DNA of 64,000 nucleotides from Paenibacillus sp. BIC5C1 (GTDB taxonomy: Bacteria; Bacillota; Bacilli; Paenibacillales; Paenibacillaceae): assembly GCF_032399705.1 (NCBI RefSeq), contig NZ_CP135922.1:744001-808000 (forward strand), written 5' to 3'. The notes beneath the pieces were generated by a model. That model was not told where the DNA came from. It did no database searches and was given only the letters and a program-made list of their open reading frames with translations. The stretch's first letter is position 1. Every line of letters starts with the position of its first letter. Shown here piece after piece: positions 35,636 to 44,291 of the stretch. The translations under genes were made by a program, and so were the position numbers.

Positions 35636-36625
35636 ATGTCTTATATCCGAATGGAACATGAACATGCCGTAGAATTGCTGAATAGAGTTATGAAGCGAGT
35701 AGAAAGTGTGATCATTGGCAAAAAACAAGAGATTCGTTATGTGTTAACTGCAATGCTTAGTGGAGGTCATGTACTTCTGGAAGATGTACCGGGTACAGGC
35801 AAAACGATGCTGGTTCGCGCAGTCTCTTCTGCACTGGATTGCTCCATGGGAAGAATTCAGTTCACGTCGGATGTGATGCCGGCAGATGTGACGGGCACGT
35901 CGATGTATCATCCGCATACGGGAGAATTTAAGTTTCGACCAGGACCCGTCCTGTCCAATATTGTGCTGGCCGATGAAATCAATCGCGCTTCCCCCCGTAC
36001 CCAGTCGGCACTTCTGGAAGCGATGGAGGAACGGCGCGTTACGGTGGATGGCACAACTTATGCTTTGCCGCGCCCATTCTTTTTGCTGGCGACGCAGAAT
36101 CCGTTGCAGTTTGAGGGCACCTATCGTTTGCCTGAAGCGCAGCTGGATCGTTTTATCATGAAGATTGGACTGGGGTACCCTGATCCGGAGCAGGAAGTTG
36201 AACTGTTAACCCGGATGCAAAGCAGAGAACTGCTCGATGAACTTCGCCCTGTCATGCTTGCTGAAGAAGTCGTAGCCATGCAGCGTGAAGTAAAACATGT
36301 ACATGTGGACTCTGTTGTCAAACAGTATCTGGTTGCTGTTGCCGTTGCCTCCAGAAGTCACCCGGCGGTAAGACTGGGAATCAGCCCGCGCGGAACATTG
36401 GCCTGGATGGCTGCAGCACAATCGTTTGCTTACCTCCAAGGACGCAGCTATGTCATCCCTGACGATGTGAAAGAGATGGCTGTACCCGTCCTTTCTCATC
36501 GCATTCAATTAAAAGCCCAGAACAGAGCGGAAATCTGGGCACAGGAGCAGGTGATTCAGGAAGCTCTGTCATCAGTCCCGGTACCTGTACAGATGACGGC
36601 ACAGGGAAGGGGACGGCGTCAATGA
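35636..36625 (+). CDS. MoxR-family AAA+ ATPase
   Basis: A 329-residue ATPase. Seen: Walker A EDVPGTGKTM (about 49-58), RIQFTSDVMPADVTGTSMY, Walker B LADEINRASPRTQSALLEAM, sensor FLLATQNPLQFEGTYRLPEA and the arginine-rich lid. MoxR proteins act as chaperone-like factors for partner proteins, often alongside DUF58 and transglutaminase-like membrane proteins as here. AAGGAG sits nine bases before the ATG. The next gene overlaps its stop by four bases (ATGA), so these genes form a tight operon. Confidence 0.93.
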   Translation: MSYIRMEHEHAVELLNRVMKRVESVIIGKKQEIRYVLTAMLSGGHVLLEDVPGTGKTMLVRAVSSALDCSMGRIQFTSDVMPADVTGTSMYHPHTGEFKFRPGPVLSNIVLADEINRASPRTQSALLEAMEERRVTVDGTTYALPRPFFLLATQNPLQFEGTYRLPEAQLDRFIMKIGLGYPDPEQEVELLTRMQSRELLDELRPVMLAEEVVAMQREVKHVHVDSVVKQYLVAVAVASRSHPAVRLGISPRGTLAWMAAAQSFAYLQGRSYVIPDDVKEMAVPVLSHRIQLKAQNRAEIWAQEQVIQEALSSVPVPVQMTAQGRGRRQ

Positions 36626-37848
36626 CTGCGCTGGGTCAACGGATGTTGGGTGCTGTCCTGGTCGTGGCATTTGCCTCTCTATATGTATGGCATGGCGGCA
36701 AAGCCGCGCTTTTTCTGTCCATTGTGGCCGCCTTGATGCTCGCAAGCGCGCTGATTATCCATTTCTTTGGTCCGCGCAATATTAACATTCGGCGGCAAAT
36801 GCAAGCGAAGCGGGTTGTAGCAGGCGAAATAACACGGGTATCGGTGGAACTGAAATTCGACTGCCCGATTCCACTGCTATGGGTCATTCTGTGTGAGAAT
36901 ACACCTGCTGGCGTACATCGTAAATTACTATTTCCAGGGACCCGTCGCCAGTTTACGTATCAATATGAATTATCGGGTTTGCGAAGAGGTGTGTACAGAT
37001 GGGAGTCAGGCAGATTGTACTGGGGCGATGTTTTCGGGTGGAATACAGTCTCCGCAGAGACGGTGAATCGTACCGCGCTAATTGTTGTTCCTCAAGCAGC
37101 GGAATGGGACGAGAATGATCACGGAGAATACTCGGCCATGGGTGAAGATGCGCTGTCTGAGCGAAGAAGCAGTCAGGGGAATCGCAGTCCTGAGTTCCGG
37201 GAATATCAGCAAGGAGACCCGCTGGGGCGTGTTCATTGGAAAAGCACGGCCAAAACGGGTAAGCTTCAGACTTTTTTGCCTGAAACCTCCGATTCTGTCT
37301 CGCTGGGTATACTGATGTATGAAGGTGCATCCGGTTATGAAGTACGCCAGCCAGAGAAGAGAGATACGTCTGCCTTTGAACGTGCGGTCCGTGCAGCTGC
37401 CCGTTGGATTCATACCGCTGAACGTGACAATATTCCGTATCAACTGTGGACGGAAGGCGGTGGGTCAGGATCTGCTCAGCAGGAGAAATGGAAACAAGAA
37501 CTCCTGAACTCTCCTGAAAACCATGCGTTGGACAAGCTGGCACAGGCACGAATTGCTACGGCTCAAGTTGTATCTCCATCGCTTCGCACAGAGATGTTGG
37601 ATAGATTGGCGCTGGGGTCACGCATTGTGATTCTCACTGGCAAAATGGATGACGCTTTGATGGAGTGGGTAATGTGTGCAATCGGGTTGGGATACAGGGT
37701 AGAAGTTCAGTTAACCGATCAAACCATTCGTGACATGGATAATGAAAGTTTGGAACAGCTTCGTCAAAGTGGAGTACAGATCCATTGGATTACTGACGGC
37801 TCTTTACCTTCAATGAGAAAGGCGGAGGTAACGGATGTGGGAGCATAA
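36622..37848 (+). CDS. DUF58 domain membrane protein
   Basis: A 408-residue protein with two N-terminal membrane helices (about 7-22 and 26-48) and a DUF58 core, identified by the block SPEFREYQQGDPLGRVHWKS near residue 190. DUF58 proteins occur with MoxR ATPases and transglutaminases; their biochemical role is unknown, and the C-terminal part is thought to resemble a von Willebrand factor-like fold. It begins inside the MoxR stop codon and overlaps the next gene by 14 bases, which points to a protein complex made in equal amounts. Confidence 0.9.
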   Translation: MTALGQRMLGAVLVVAFASLYVWHGGKAALFLSIVAALMLASALIIHFFGPRNINIRRQMQAKRVVAGEITRVSVELKFDCPIPLLWVILCENTPAGVHRKLLFPGTRRQFTYQYELSGLRRGVYRWESGRLYWGDVFGWNTVSAETVNRTALIVVPQAAEWDENDHGEYSAMGEDALSERRSSQGNRSPEFREYQQGDPLGRVHWKSTAKTGKLQTFLPETSDSVSLGILMYEGASGYEVRQPEKRDTSAFERAVRAAARWIHTAERDNIPYQLWTEGGGSGSAQQEKWKQELLNSPENHALDKLAQARIATAQVVSPSLRTEMLDRLALGSRIVILTGKMDDALMEWVMCAIGLGYRVEVQLTDQTIRDMDNESLEQLRQSGVQIHWITDGSLPSMRKAEVTDVGA

Positions 37849-40198
37849 TGGAAATCCTCAAGCGAATTCCACTGTGGCTGACAGGGGGCACATCACCAGT
37901 TTCGGATCAGAGTCTGTGCATTCCATATATAAAGCGGAAACTAGAACATCTGGAGTTGAGTTGAAGAGTCCCGGCTACAGTTCAGAGCCTCTCCTTTACA
38001 GAATCGGTCTTTCTGCCATTTTGCTTATTTTGTCCCTGGAGTGGATATATCCTGTTACGACAACGGGTCAGCAAGGTAGTGAACGATTCTTGTCCGTGAT
38101 GGCAGGGTTAACGGGAGCTTTACTGCTCGCTGGGTTGATTCGTACTGGGTGGGTCTCTGGAATACTGATCAGGCTCTGCATTGCTCTAGCCGCATTATGT
38201 TGCATGTATGGAGGCAATGATCCTGCTGGATGGGCTGCTACCTATCCAACGACTCTTTCTGCAGATATGGGGACTTTTACGAACACCTGGCGTTTTAACT
38301 CGATTAGTGTGGAGACAAGAGGGCTGCTCATGATGTGCGGCTGGAGCATGCTAATGGCTTCTGTGCAATCGCTTGTATTACTACGAAGAAGTGTAATGCT
38401 GTTTGGAAGTGCAACATTGGTCTATTTGCTGCTGCTTGAATCCTTTGCCGGGCTGGATGTGTATGCTTCGGTGATACGTTCTGTGCTATGGATTCTACTC
38501 ATGCAGGCCATGCTGCAGTTGCTTCGTCTTAATGGAGGGGTCACAACACCGATCTTCAAGCAGAGTCCTTATGGTCGTTGGTGTACGGTAACGCTTGGGG
38601 TATCGGCAGGCATGGTACTTTTCTCAGCGATCCCTGGTCAGCTTGCTTCCATTCCTCCACCGGAACGTATTTCACTTGAGCAGATGGGTGAACGTTTGGC
38701 CCGCTGGGCAGGCTACACACAGCACGGAAGTATTCCTGCAACAACTGCCGTCACAGGATATAGTACAGCGGATGCACCAATGGGCGCACCTTTGGTGCAG
38801 GGAGACACGATTTTTTTTACGGCAAAAAGTCCGGAAGCTACGTATTGGCGGGGTGAGACCCGTTCATATTATAACGGAAGCACCTGGAGTGATCCTGTGC
38901 AGAGCTTTGAGACGGCAAGTCCATCAGGGTTGGTGCGAACCGATGGTTGGGAGTACCCTGCCTATTGGCAGCGTATTCGTCAAACGGTAACGATGAAGCG
39001 AGAATGGAGAGGGCCCAATCCCCTCTTTACAGGTGGAATACCACTCAATCTTTCGTTTCAGGATAAGAATAGTGATAATCAGAAAAATAAACGTTTACTG
39101 CTATCAAATGAAGATTCGGCAACGTTATGGCTCGCGGCTACTTATGATGATCAACCGGTCAAAAGTTATACGGCAGACATCATGATTCCCGTGGCAACAC
39201 CTGAACAACTACGACTTCTGGGGAAGAGGTCCAACATGAAAGATCCGTCCGCAATTCGCAGAACGTATCTGCAGCTACCCACTACGCTTCCCGGACGTGT
39301 GCAGGCTCTTGCCAAGGAAATCATTCAGGGAAGTGAGACCCGTTATGATGCCGTGCAGGCTGTAAAAACTTACCTTGCCGACCACGCCGAATATACGATG
39401 GATACCCGTATGCCACCGCGAGGAACTGATTTTGTGGACGATTTTCTATTCGTTACACGGCAGGGGTATTGCAATCATTTTTCCACAGCCATGATTGTGC
39501 TACTGCGTGCAGAGGGTATTCCGGCACGTTGGGTTAAGGGGTTCGGACCCGGGGAAGTGGATGCGGGCGTTTCCGGGCAATACATTGTGACCCAGGGAGA
39601 TGCACACTCCTGGGTAGAGGTGTATTTTCCAGGCGCGGGCTGGATGCCGTTCGAGGCTACGCCAGGCTTCACCATGACGCAGGGTGAAGGCCAAGACGCC
39701 GCTGCGCTCAGCGGGCAGCAGCCCGTTGCCGTAACCCCGCCCCAGACGGACGGCGGGGCGGCTCACGCGGGCGCATGGCTGCTCGCCCGCGCGCAGTCCA
39801 TTGCCGCGCACCCATGGATCGCGGCAGCCCTTGCGGCAGCGGCGCTGCTGTGCGCCGCTGTGGCCATCCGCATGCGGCGGCTTCGCCCCGCGCTGCGGCT
39901 AAGGCTGCTGCTGGCGTGGCCGCGCAGCAGCTTTCCGGACCGCGAGCGGCTGCTCAGCGCCGCCGCTCCGGTCTGGACCGCGCTCGCGCGCCGCTACGGA
40001 CCGCGGCCGCCGGGAATGACGCTGCGTGAATATGCAGCGTCACCCGCCGTGGCCGCAGGCACGGACGGCGCGGACATCGCGCGGTTCGCAGCCGACTGGG
40101 AACGGCTGCTGTACGGGCCGGACCGTCCGCTGCGCGCGGACAGTCTGGACTTCCTGCGCCGGGCACTTCAACTGGCCCGGCGCATGCAGGCGCTGTAA
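37835..40198 (+). CDS. Transglutaminase-like membrane protein (TgpA-type)
   Basis: A 787-residue membrane protein. Seen: about seven hydrophobic helices in the first 280 residues, an extracellular transglutaminase core with Cys546 in RQGYCNHFSTAMIVLLRAEG and His591 in DAHSWVEVYFPGAGW, another helix near 655-675, and a C-terminal cytoplasmic DUF4129-like tail. The fold is a cysteine protease or transglutaminase type; activity in Bacillales is untested. GGAGG lies six bases before the ATG. It ends the MoxR operon. The last 550 bases are far richer in G and C than the rest of the gene, and the protein there is crowded with Ala, Arg and Leu. Confidence 0.9.
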   Translation: MWEHNGNPQANSTVADRGHITSFGSESVHSIYKAETRTSGVELKSPGYSSEPLLYRIGLSAILLILSLEWIYPVTTTGQQGSERFLSVMAGLTGALLLAGLIRTGWVSGILIRLCIALAALCCMYGGNDPAGWAATYPTTLSADMGTFTNTWRFNSISVETRGLLMMCGWSMLMASVQSLVLLRRSVMLFGSATLVYLLLLESFAGLDVYASVIRSVLWILLMQAMLQLLRLNGGVTTPIFKQSPYGRWCTVTLGVSAGMVLFSAIPGQLASIPPPERISLEQMGERLARWAGYTQHGSIPATTAVTGYSTADAPMGAPLVQGDTIFFTAKSPEATYWRGETRSYYNGSTWSDPVQSFETASPSGLVRTDGWEYPAYWQRIRQTVTMKREWRGPNPLFTGGIPLNLSFQDKNSDNQKNKRLLLSNEDSATLWLAATYDDQPVKSYTADIMIPVATPEQLRLLGKRSNMKDPSAIRRTYLQLPTTLPGRVQALAKEIIQGSETRYDAVQAVKTYLADHAEYTMDTRMPPRGTDFVDDFLFVTRQGYCNHFSTAMIVLLRAEGIPARWVKGFGPGEVDAGVSGQYIVTQGDAHSWVEVYFPGAGWMPFEATPGFTMTQGEGQDAAALSGQQPVAVTPPQTDGGAAHAGAWLLARAQSIAAHPWIAAALAAAALLCAAVAIRMRRLRPALRLRLLLAWPRSSFPDRERLLSAAAPVWTALARRYGPRPPGMTLREYAASPAVAAGTDGADIARFAADWERLLYGPDRPLRADSLDFLRRALQLARRMQAL

Positions 40199-40226
40199 CA
40201 CGAAGTACAGCGCAGCGCTAAACATA

Positions 40227-40266
40227 GGACGCCTTTCTCGCCCCTAAAGCGAACGAGGCGTCTTTC
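40227..40266 (+). terminator. Rho-independent terminator
   Basis: GACGCC (40228-40233) and GGCGTC (40257-40262) with an inner CTCG/CGAG pairing, followed by TTT. It ends the MoxR operon. Confidence 0.65.
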
Positions 40267-40455
40267 CGCGACCATACACTATTAGCTTCCATGCGGGAGA
40301 TCTCTTGTATGATGAAAATAGTGCATAACCCTTTTCTTATATTTCCGATCGGGAAATATATAGATGCAGGCGAGAATATTCGATCAAATTACCATAATCT
40401 CAGGCGTTGAAAATGCCATGTTTTGAGATGTCGAAAAAAGGAGTTTCGCCTTTCC

Positions 40456-40485
40456 TTGACGGTATGTTTTGTCGTTGCGTATAAT
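40456..40485 (+). promoter_or_regulatory. Predicted SigA promoter of guaA
   Basis: TTGACG (40456-40461) and TATAAT (40480-40485) lie 18 bases apart, 30 bases before the guaA start codon. The remaining 190 bases of this gap hold a terminator at its left and no purine aptamer. Confidence 0.75.
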
Positions 40486-40514
40486 TAGTTTCATTAATTG
40501 AGGGAGGCTCGGTA

Positions 40515-42053
40515 ATGAATAAGCAAAATGAAATAGTGGTTGTCCTTGACTTTGGGGGCCAATACAACCAGTTAATCGCCAGAAGAATCCGGGATCTGGG
40601 CGTATACAGCGAGCTTTTGCCGTATAACACACCGGCGGAGAAAATCGCAGAATTAGCACCAAAGGGAATCGTGTTCTCGGGTGGACCATCTAGCGTTTAT
40701 GCAGAAAATGCACCACACGTAGATCCGGCCGTTTATGATCTGGGATTGCCAATCTTCGGAATTTGTTATGGTATGCAGCTCATGGCGCAACAGCTGGATG
40801 GTAAAGTGGAGCGTTCTGAGAAGCGTGAGTATGGTAAAGCGGATATTGAGTTTGCACCAGGTGCAGCTCTCGCACAAGGTATTGAGGGTGAACATACGGT
40901 ATGGATGAGTCATGGTGATCATGTGGTTGCTCTTCCTGCTGGATTCAAACTGGATGCAGGCACGGAAAGTGCGCCAATCGCAGCGATGAGCAACGATGAG
41001 CGCAAATTGTATGCTGTTCAGTTCCATCCAGAAGTACGCCACTCTGTTCGCGGTAATGAAATGATCAAAAACTTCCTGTACGAAATCTGTGGTTGTGAAG
41101 GCAACTGGAGCATGGAGACGTTTATCGAAGATACGATCAAGGATATTCGTGAAAAAGTGGGCGACGGTAAAGTATTGTGCGCACTTAGCGGCGGTGTAGA
41201 TTCCTCCGTTGTTGCTGCATTGCTTCACAAAGCCATCGGTGACCAACTGACATGTATGTTTATCGACCATGGTCTGCTGCGCAAAGGCGAAGCGGAGAGC
41301 GTAATGGAGACGTTCGTCGGCAAATTCGACATGAAAGTTGTCAAAATCGATGCACAAGAGCGTTTCCTGTCCAAACTGGCAGGCGTGGATGATCCGGAAC
41401 AAAAACGTAAAATTATCGGTAACGAGTTTATTTACGTATTTGACGAAGAGTCCAAGCAGTTTGATGATTTTGCATTCCTGGCGCAAGGTACACTGTACAC
41501 GGATATCGTGGAAAGTGGCACAGCGACAGCTCAAACCATCAAATCCCACCACAATGTGGGCGGATTGCCTGAAGACATGAACTTCAAGCTGATCGAACCA
41601 CTGAGTGCCTTGTTCAAAGACGAAGTGCGTAAAGTCGGCGAAGAGTGCGGTCTGCCAGAAGCAATCGTATGGCGTCAGCCGTTCCCAGGTCCGGGTCTTG
41701 CCATCCGTGTACTGGGCGAAGTTACAGAGGACAAGCTCAAAATCGTTCGTGATTCGGACTACATCCTGCGTGAGGAAATTGCCAAAGCGGGCCTTGATCG
41801 CGAGATCTGGCAATACTTCACAGCCCTGCCTAACATGAAGAGTGTTGGGGTTATGGGTGACGCACGTACGTATTCCTACACTGTAGGTATCCGTGCCGTA
41901 ACGTCCATCGACGGTATGACAGCTGACTGGGCACGTATCCCTTGGGACGTATTGGAGAAAATCTCTGTGCGGATCGTTAACGAAGTGGATAACGTAAACC
42001 GTATCGTGTATGACGTAACTTCCAAACCACCAGCAACGATCGAGTGGGAATAG
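40515..42053 (+). CDS. guaA: GMP synthase (glutamine-hydrolysing)
   Basis: A 512-residue cytoplasmic enzyme that aminates XMP to GMP using glutamine and ATP. Seen: a class I glutamine amidotransferase domain (about 1-195) with [20 protein letters not shown], the nucleophile Cys in [12 protein letters not shown] and the His-Glu pair in VQFHPEV; the ATP pyrophosphatase domain with [15 protein letters not shown]; and the C-terminal dimerisation domain ending in the conserved KPPATIEWE. Length and motifs are complete. GAGGGAGG lies ten bases before the ATG. It has its own promoter and terminator and no riboswitch, unlike the permease and pur operon nearby. Confidence 0.98.
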   Translation: MNKQNEIVVVLDFGGQYNQLIARRIRDLGVYSELLPYNTPAEKIAELAPKGIVFSGGPSSVYAENAPHVDPAVYDLGLPIFGICYGMQLMAQQLDGKVERSEKREYGKADIEFAPGAALAQGIEGEHTVWMSHGDHVVALPAGFKLDAGTESAPIAAMSNDERKLYAVQFHPEVRHSVRGNEMIKNFLYEICGCEGNWSMETFIEDTIKDIREKVGDGKVLCALSGGVDSSVVAALLHKAIGDQLTCMFIDHGLLRKGEAESVMETFVGKFDMKVVKIDAQERFLSKLAGVDDPEQKRKIIGNEFIYVFDEESKQFDDFAFLAQGTLYTDIVESGTATAQTIKSHHNVGGLPEDMNFKLIEPLSALFKDEVRKVGEECGLPEAIVWRQPFPGPGLAIRVLGEVTEDKLKIVRDSDYILREEIAKAGLDREIWQYFTALPNMKSVGVMGDARTYSYTVGIRAVTSIDGMTADWARIPWDVLEKISVRIVNEVDNVNRIVYDVTSKPPATIEWE

Positions 42054-42078
42054 AAGTTATCTATCCAGATTTAATAAC

Positions 42079-42122
42079 AAGAGATCGGAGTTTCCGTCAA
42101 AGGAGCTTCGGTCTCTTTTTTC
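42079..42122 (+). terminator. Rho-independent terminator
   Basis: AGAGATCGGAGTTTCC pairs, with G-T pairs, with GGAGCTTCGGTCTCT and is followed by a T run. It ends the guaA transcript. Confidence 0.85.
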
Positions 42123-42233
42123 TTTTCATTTTGTGTTTGCACCAGACGTTATTTATACTTTGATTTATGATAAAGATGGACCAGCAAATAGATATTACGA
42201 GGAAGAATACTGTGCAAGGAGGAACTACGACGG

Positions 42234-43274
42234 ATGAAGCAAAGAATCGAACTCAACCCCGGTTGGACTCGTGAGGAGGTTACCGCACTTACGGCTCATC
42301 CTGAGCTAAAGATTGTTCAATACAGCGAGCACAATATCCCGGATGTGAACCTGATTCAGACATTGAATGAGGAGCTGTTTGCCAACAGACCCGATGTTAC
42401 TTTTCGTATATATGGCTTTCATTCGCAATCTGGCGACTTGTCTTTTCTAAGATATATGAACCATGTAGAAAAGCTTGTGATTGATTGCACTAGACACATT
42501 CATGGGATTGAGAGCTTAGTTGAATTGCTAAGGCTAAAAGAGTTTGCTTTTGACGTATTCGAAGCGGAATCTCTTGATGTATTAACAGTTGTACCTAACT
42601 CTTTAGAGCAGCTCCGCATCGGCAAAACCAAAACGAAGAAAACGGATTTGTCCATACTTAACCGCTTTACTGAACTTAAAACGCTGAGTGTGAATGGTCA
42701 TACAACTAACATCGAAACGATCGGAACGTTATCATCACTTCGGTCCCTATATATTTCGGGAATGCCATTAAAGGAATTGGGATACTTGAAAAAATTAACG
42801 GATTTGCACGAACTTCATCTCAGTTTTGGTGGAGCAGAGAATCTGGATAGCCTTGCGGGCATGGAATCCTTGCAATTGTTGAAGCTCCTAAGAGTGAAAG
42901 GTTTATCTGACCTATCCGTATTGAATGAACTGAAGGGATTACGCTTATTAGGGATAGAGGACCAGCCACATCTAACGAGTCTGCCGTCTCTTGAAAATTT
43001 GACTGAATTACAGCGTGTTTTCCTGAACAATGTGAAGGTAGAGAGTATCGATTGGGCAAAGACTTCCAAAAGCCTGAAAGAGCTCGCTCTTCTGCAAATG
43101 AAACATATTACGGCCGAAGATATCGAATCCCTGATTCATCATAAATCTTTGGAAAGAATGATCGTTCATTTGAAAAGTGCCAAACAGCAAAAAGTAGCGA
43201 AGCAGGCGATAATGTCAGCAGGCATGTGGGATGAGAGCGGATGGTGGTATAACGATGAATCTTTGAATATTTAA
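42234..43274 (+). CDS. Leucine-rich-repeat protein, function unknown
   Basis: A 346-residue protein without signal peptide or membrane helix, so probably cytoplasmic. From about residue 75 to 290 it is built of leucine-rich repeats of about 22 residues, with phrases such as LSILNRFTELKTLSVNG, IGTLSSLRSLYISGMPL, LGYLKKLTDLHELHLSFG and LSVLNELKGLRLLGIED. The N-terminal 70 residues are different (NPGWTREEVTALTAHPELKI) and the C-terminus ends in a Trp-rich MWDESGWWYNDE. The repeats suggest protein binding. CAAGGAGGAAC is upstream of the ATG. It stands alone between guaA and a lipoprotein gene; no partner is apparent. Confidence 0.75.
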   Translation: MKQRIELNPGWTREEVTALTAHPELKIVQYSEHNIPDVNLIQTLNEELFANRPDVTFRIYGFHSQSGDLSFLRYMNHVEKLVIDCTRHIHGIESLVELLRLKEFAFDVFEAESLDVLTVVPNSLEQLRIGKTKTKKTDLSILNRFTELKTLSVNGHTTNIETIGTLSSLRSLYISGMPLKELGYLKKLTDLHELHLSFGGAENLDSLAGMESLQLLKLLRVKGLSDLSVLNELKGLRLLGIEDQPHLTSLPSLENLTELQRVFLNNVKVESIDWAKTSKSLKELALLQMKHITAEDIESLIHHKSLERMIVHLKSAKQQKVAKQAIMSAGMWDESGWWYNDESLNI

Positions 43275-43370
43275 TTCCTTTTTTAGGTTCGTTTCAGATT
43301 ATTTTCATGTGGGGCTTGTACACTGAGTGCAGAATACGGCTATATGGCAACTGAAAGGAGAATTGAATGT

Positions 43371-43622
43371 ATGCGTAAAACCGACAATATGAGCAAATGG
43401 AAGATGGGCATTGGAAGTGCGTTTCTGATGGTGATGCTGGCAGGATGCGGCTCGGGTATGCAGGACTTGGCTCTTGGTGCAGGGGATTCTTCATTTGTTA
43501 ATTTAGAGGCAGCAGATTCGTCTTCCGATCAAGCCCAGAATCAGGAGTTATATGAAAGGTCAACGGCTAACACCAATCAAGAACAACAGCAGGTAAGGGA
43601 TGGACTTCAGACAGAAATTTAA
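43371..43622 (+). CDS. Small lipoprotein, function unknown
   Basis: An 83-residue predicted lipoprotein. Seen: basic start, hydrophobic stretch and lipobox FLMVMLAGCG with Cys26, then a polar tail rich in Asp, Ser, Gln and Asn with no recognisable domain. The start chosen is ATG 43371, with AAAGGAG ten bases ahead; ATG 43344 would place that ribosome site inside the gene. I do not recognise the family. A strong terminator follows at 43745. Confidence 0.7.
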   Translation: MRKTDNMSKWKMGIGSAFLMVMLAGCGSGMQDLALGAGDSSFVNLEAADSSSDQAQNQELYERSTANTNQEQQQVRDGLQTEI

Positions 43623-43744
43623 GGACGTAGGACTTATCGTGTAAAAAATGATCTGGTGATCGTCGCCGCTTGCTCCGTTACCTAAGCTAATGGATATTAA
43701 GAAACGTTATTCTCACCACATAACCATCTTCTAGAAGACCGATC

Positions 43745-43793
43745 AAGCTACCATAATCAAAGGGCATGCGCTTTGATTATGGTAGCTTTTTTA
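43745..43793 (+). terminator. Rho-independent terminator
   Basis: A perfect 18-bp stem (43745-43762 with 43771-43788; arms AAGCTACCATAATCAAAG and its complement) followed by a T run. It closes the lipoprotein unit. Confidence 0.92.
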
Positions 43794-43956
43794 TTGTTGT
43801 AGATGAAGAGAAAACTTGTGGCAAGATCGACATATACACATGAAAACTTAATGTAAACCCAATTTTAATTTGGGTTGTAAACCGCTGAACTGGTTCATTT
43901 TGTTAAATAATACGAACGATTTATAAGCTGAGCGAGGGTAATATTCGTTTTTATCA

Positions 43957-43986
43957 TTGACAAACTAGAGGCATCCCTCCTAAAAT
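43957..43986 (+). promoter_or_regulatory. Predicted SigA promoter of the purine permease
   Basis: TTGACA (43957-43962) and TAAAAT (43981-43986), 18 bases apart, 33 bases before the riboswitch aptamer. Confidence 0.75.
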
Positions 43987-44018
43987 AGTGATGGGAAACA
44001 CACAAAAAACGCATACTA

Positions 44019-44087
44019 CTTCGTATAATCCCGGGGATTTGGCCTGGGAGTCTCTACGAGATCACCCTAATGATCTGGCTACGAAGA
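44019..44087 (+). ncRNA. Purine riboswitch, guanine type
   Basis: The P1 arms CTTCGTA and TACGAAG enclose TATAATCCCGGGGATTTGG, the TCTAC core and a second hairpin GAGATC...GATCT. The discriminating base in TGGCTACG is C, which selects guanine or hypoxanthine rather than adenine. It controls the permease gene 200 bases downstream through the terminator at 44106-44158. Confidence 0.93.
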
Positions 44088-44105
44088 GGATAAGGCTGAG
44101 CACAT

Positions 44106-44158
44106 GAATTCTACATGATTGCGTCGGGCATGACATCTCGCACATTAGAATTTTTTTT
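44106..44158 (+). terminator. Riboswitch-controlled terminator
   Basis: GAATTCTA (44106-44113) pairs with TAGAATT (44146-44152) around an internally folded loop and is followed by a T run. It should form when guanine is bound, shutting off the permease. Confidence 0.7.
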
Positions 44159-44291
44159 GTTCTCCGTAATTGGCACAGTGCCACTCCTCGTCAGCTAAAA
44201 CCCTGGGTGATATATTTCATCTTCAGGGGTATTTGTCGTTTTGTCGGTTTTCAATATGGCTTCAACATCTCTAAGGGGGAGTTAGTGAATT

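Noticed and set aside
39475..40247. Antisense and alternative-frame open frames in the GC-rich end of the transglutaminase gene
   Set aside because: High GC content removes stop codons by chance; the transglutaminase frame continues to a natural stop with catalytic motifs intact before this part.
40267..40514. Purine riboswitch before guaA
   Set aside because: Only a promoter is seen; the TATAA...GATATGG and TCTACC core motifs found in the two real aptamers are missing.
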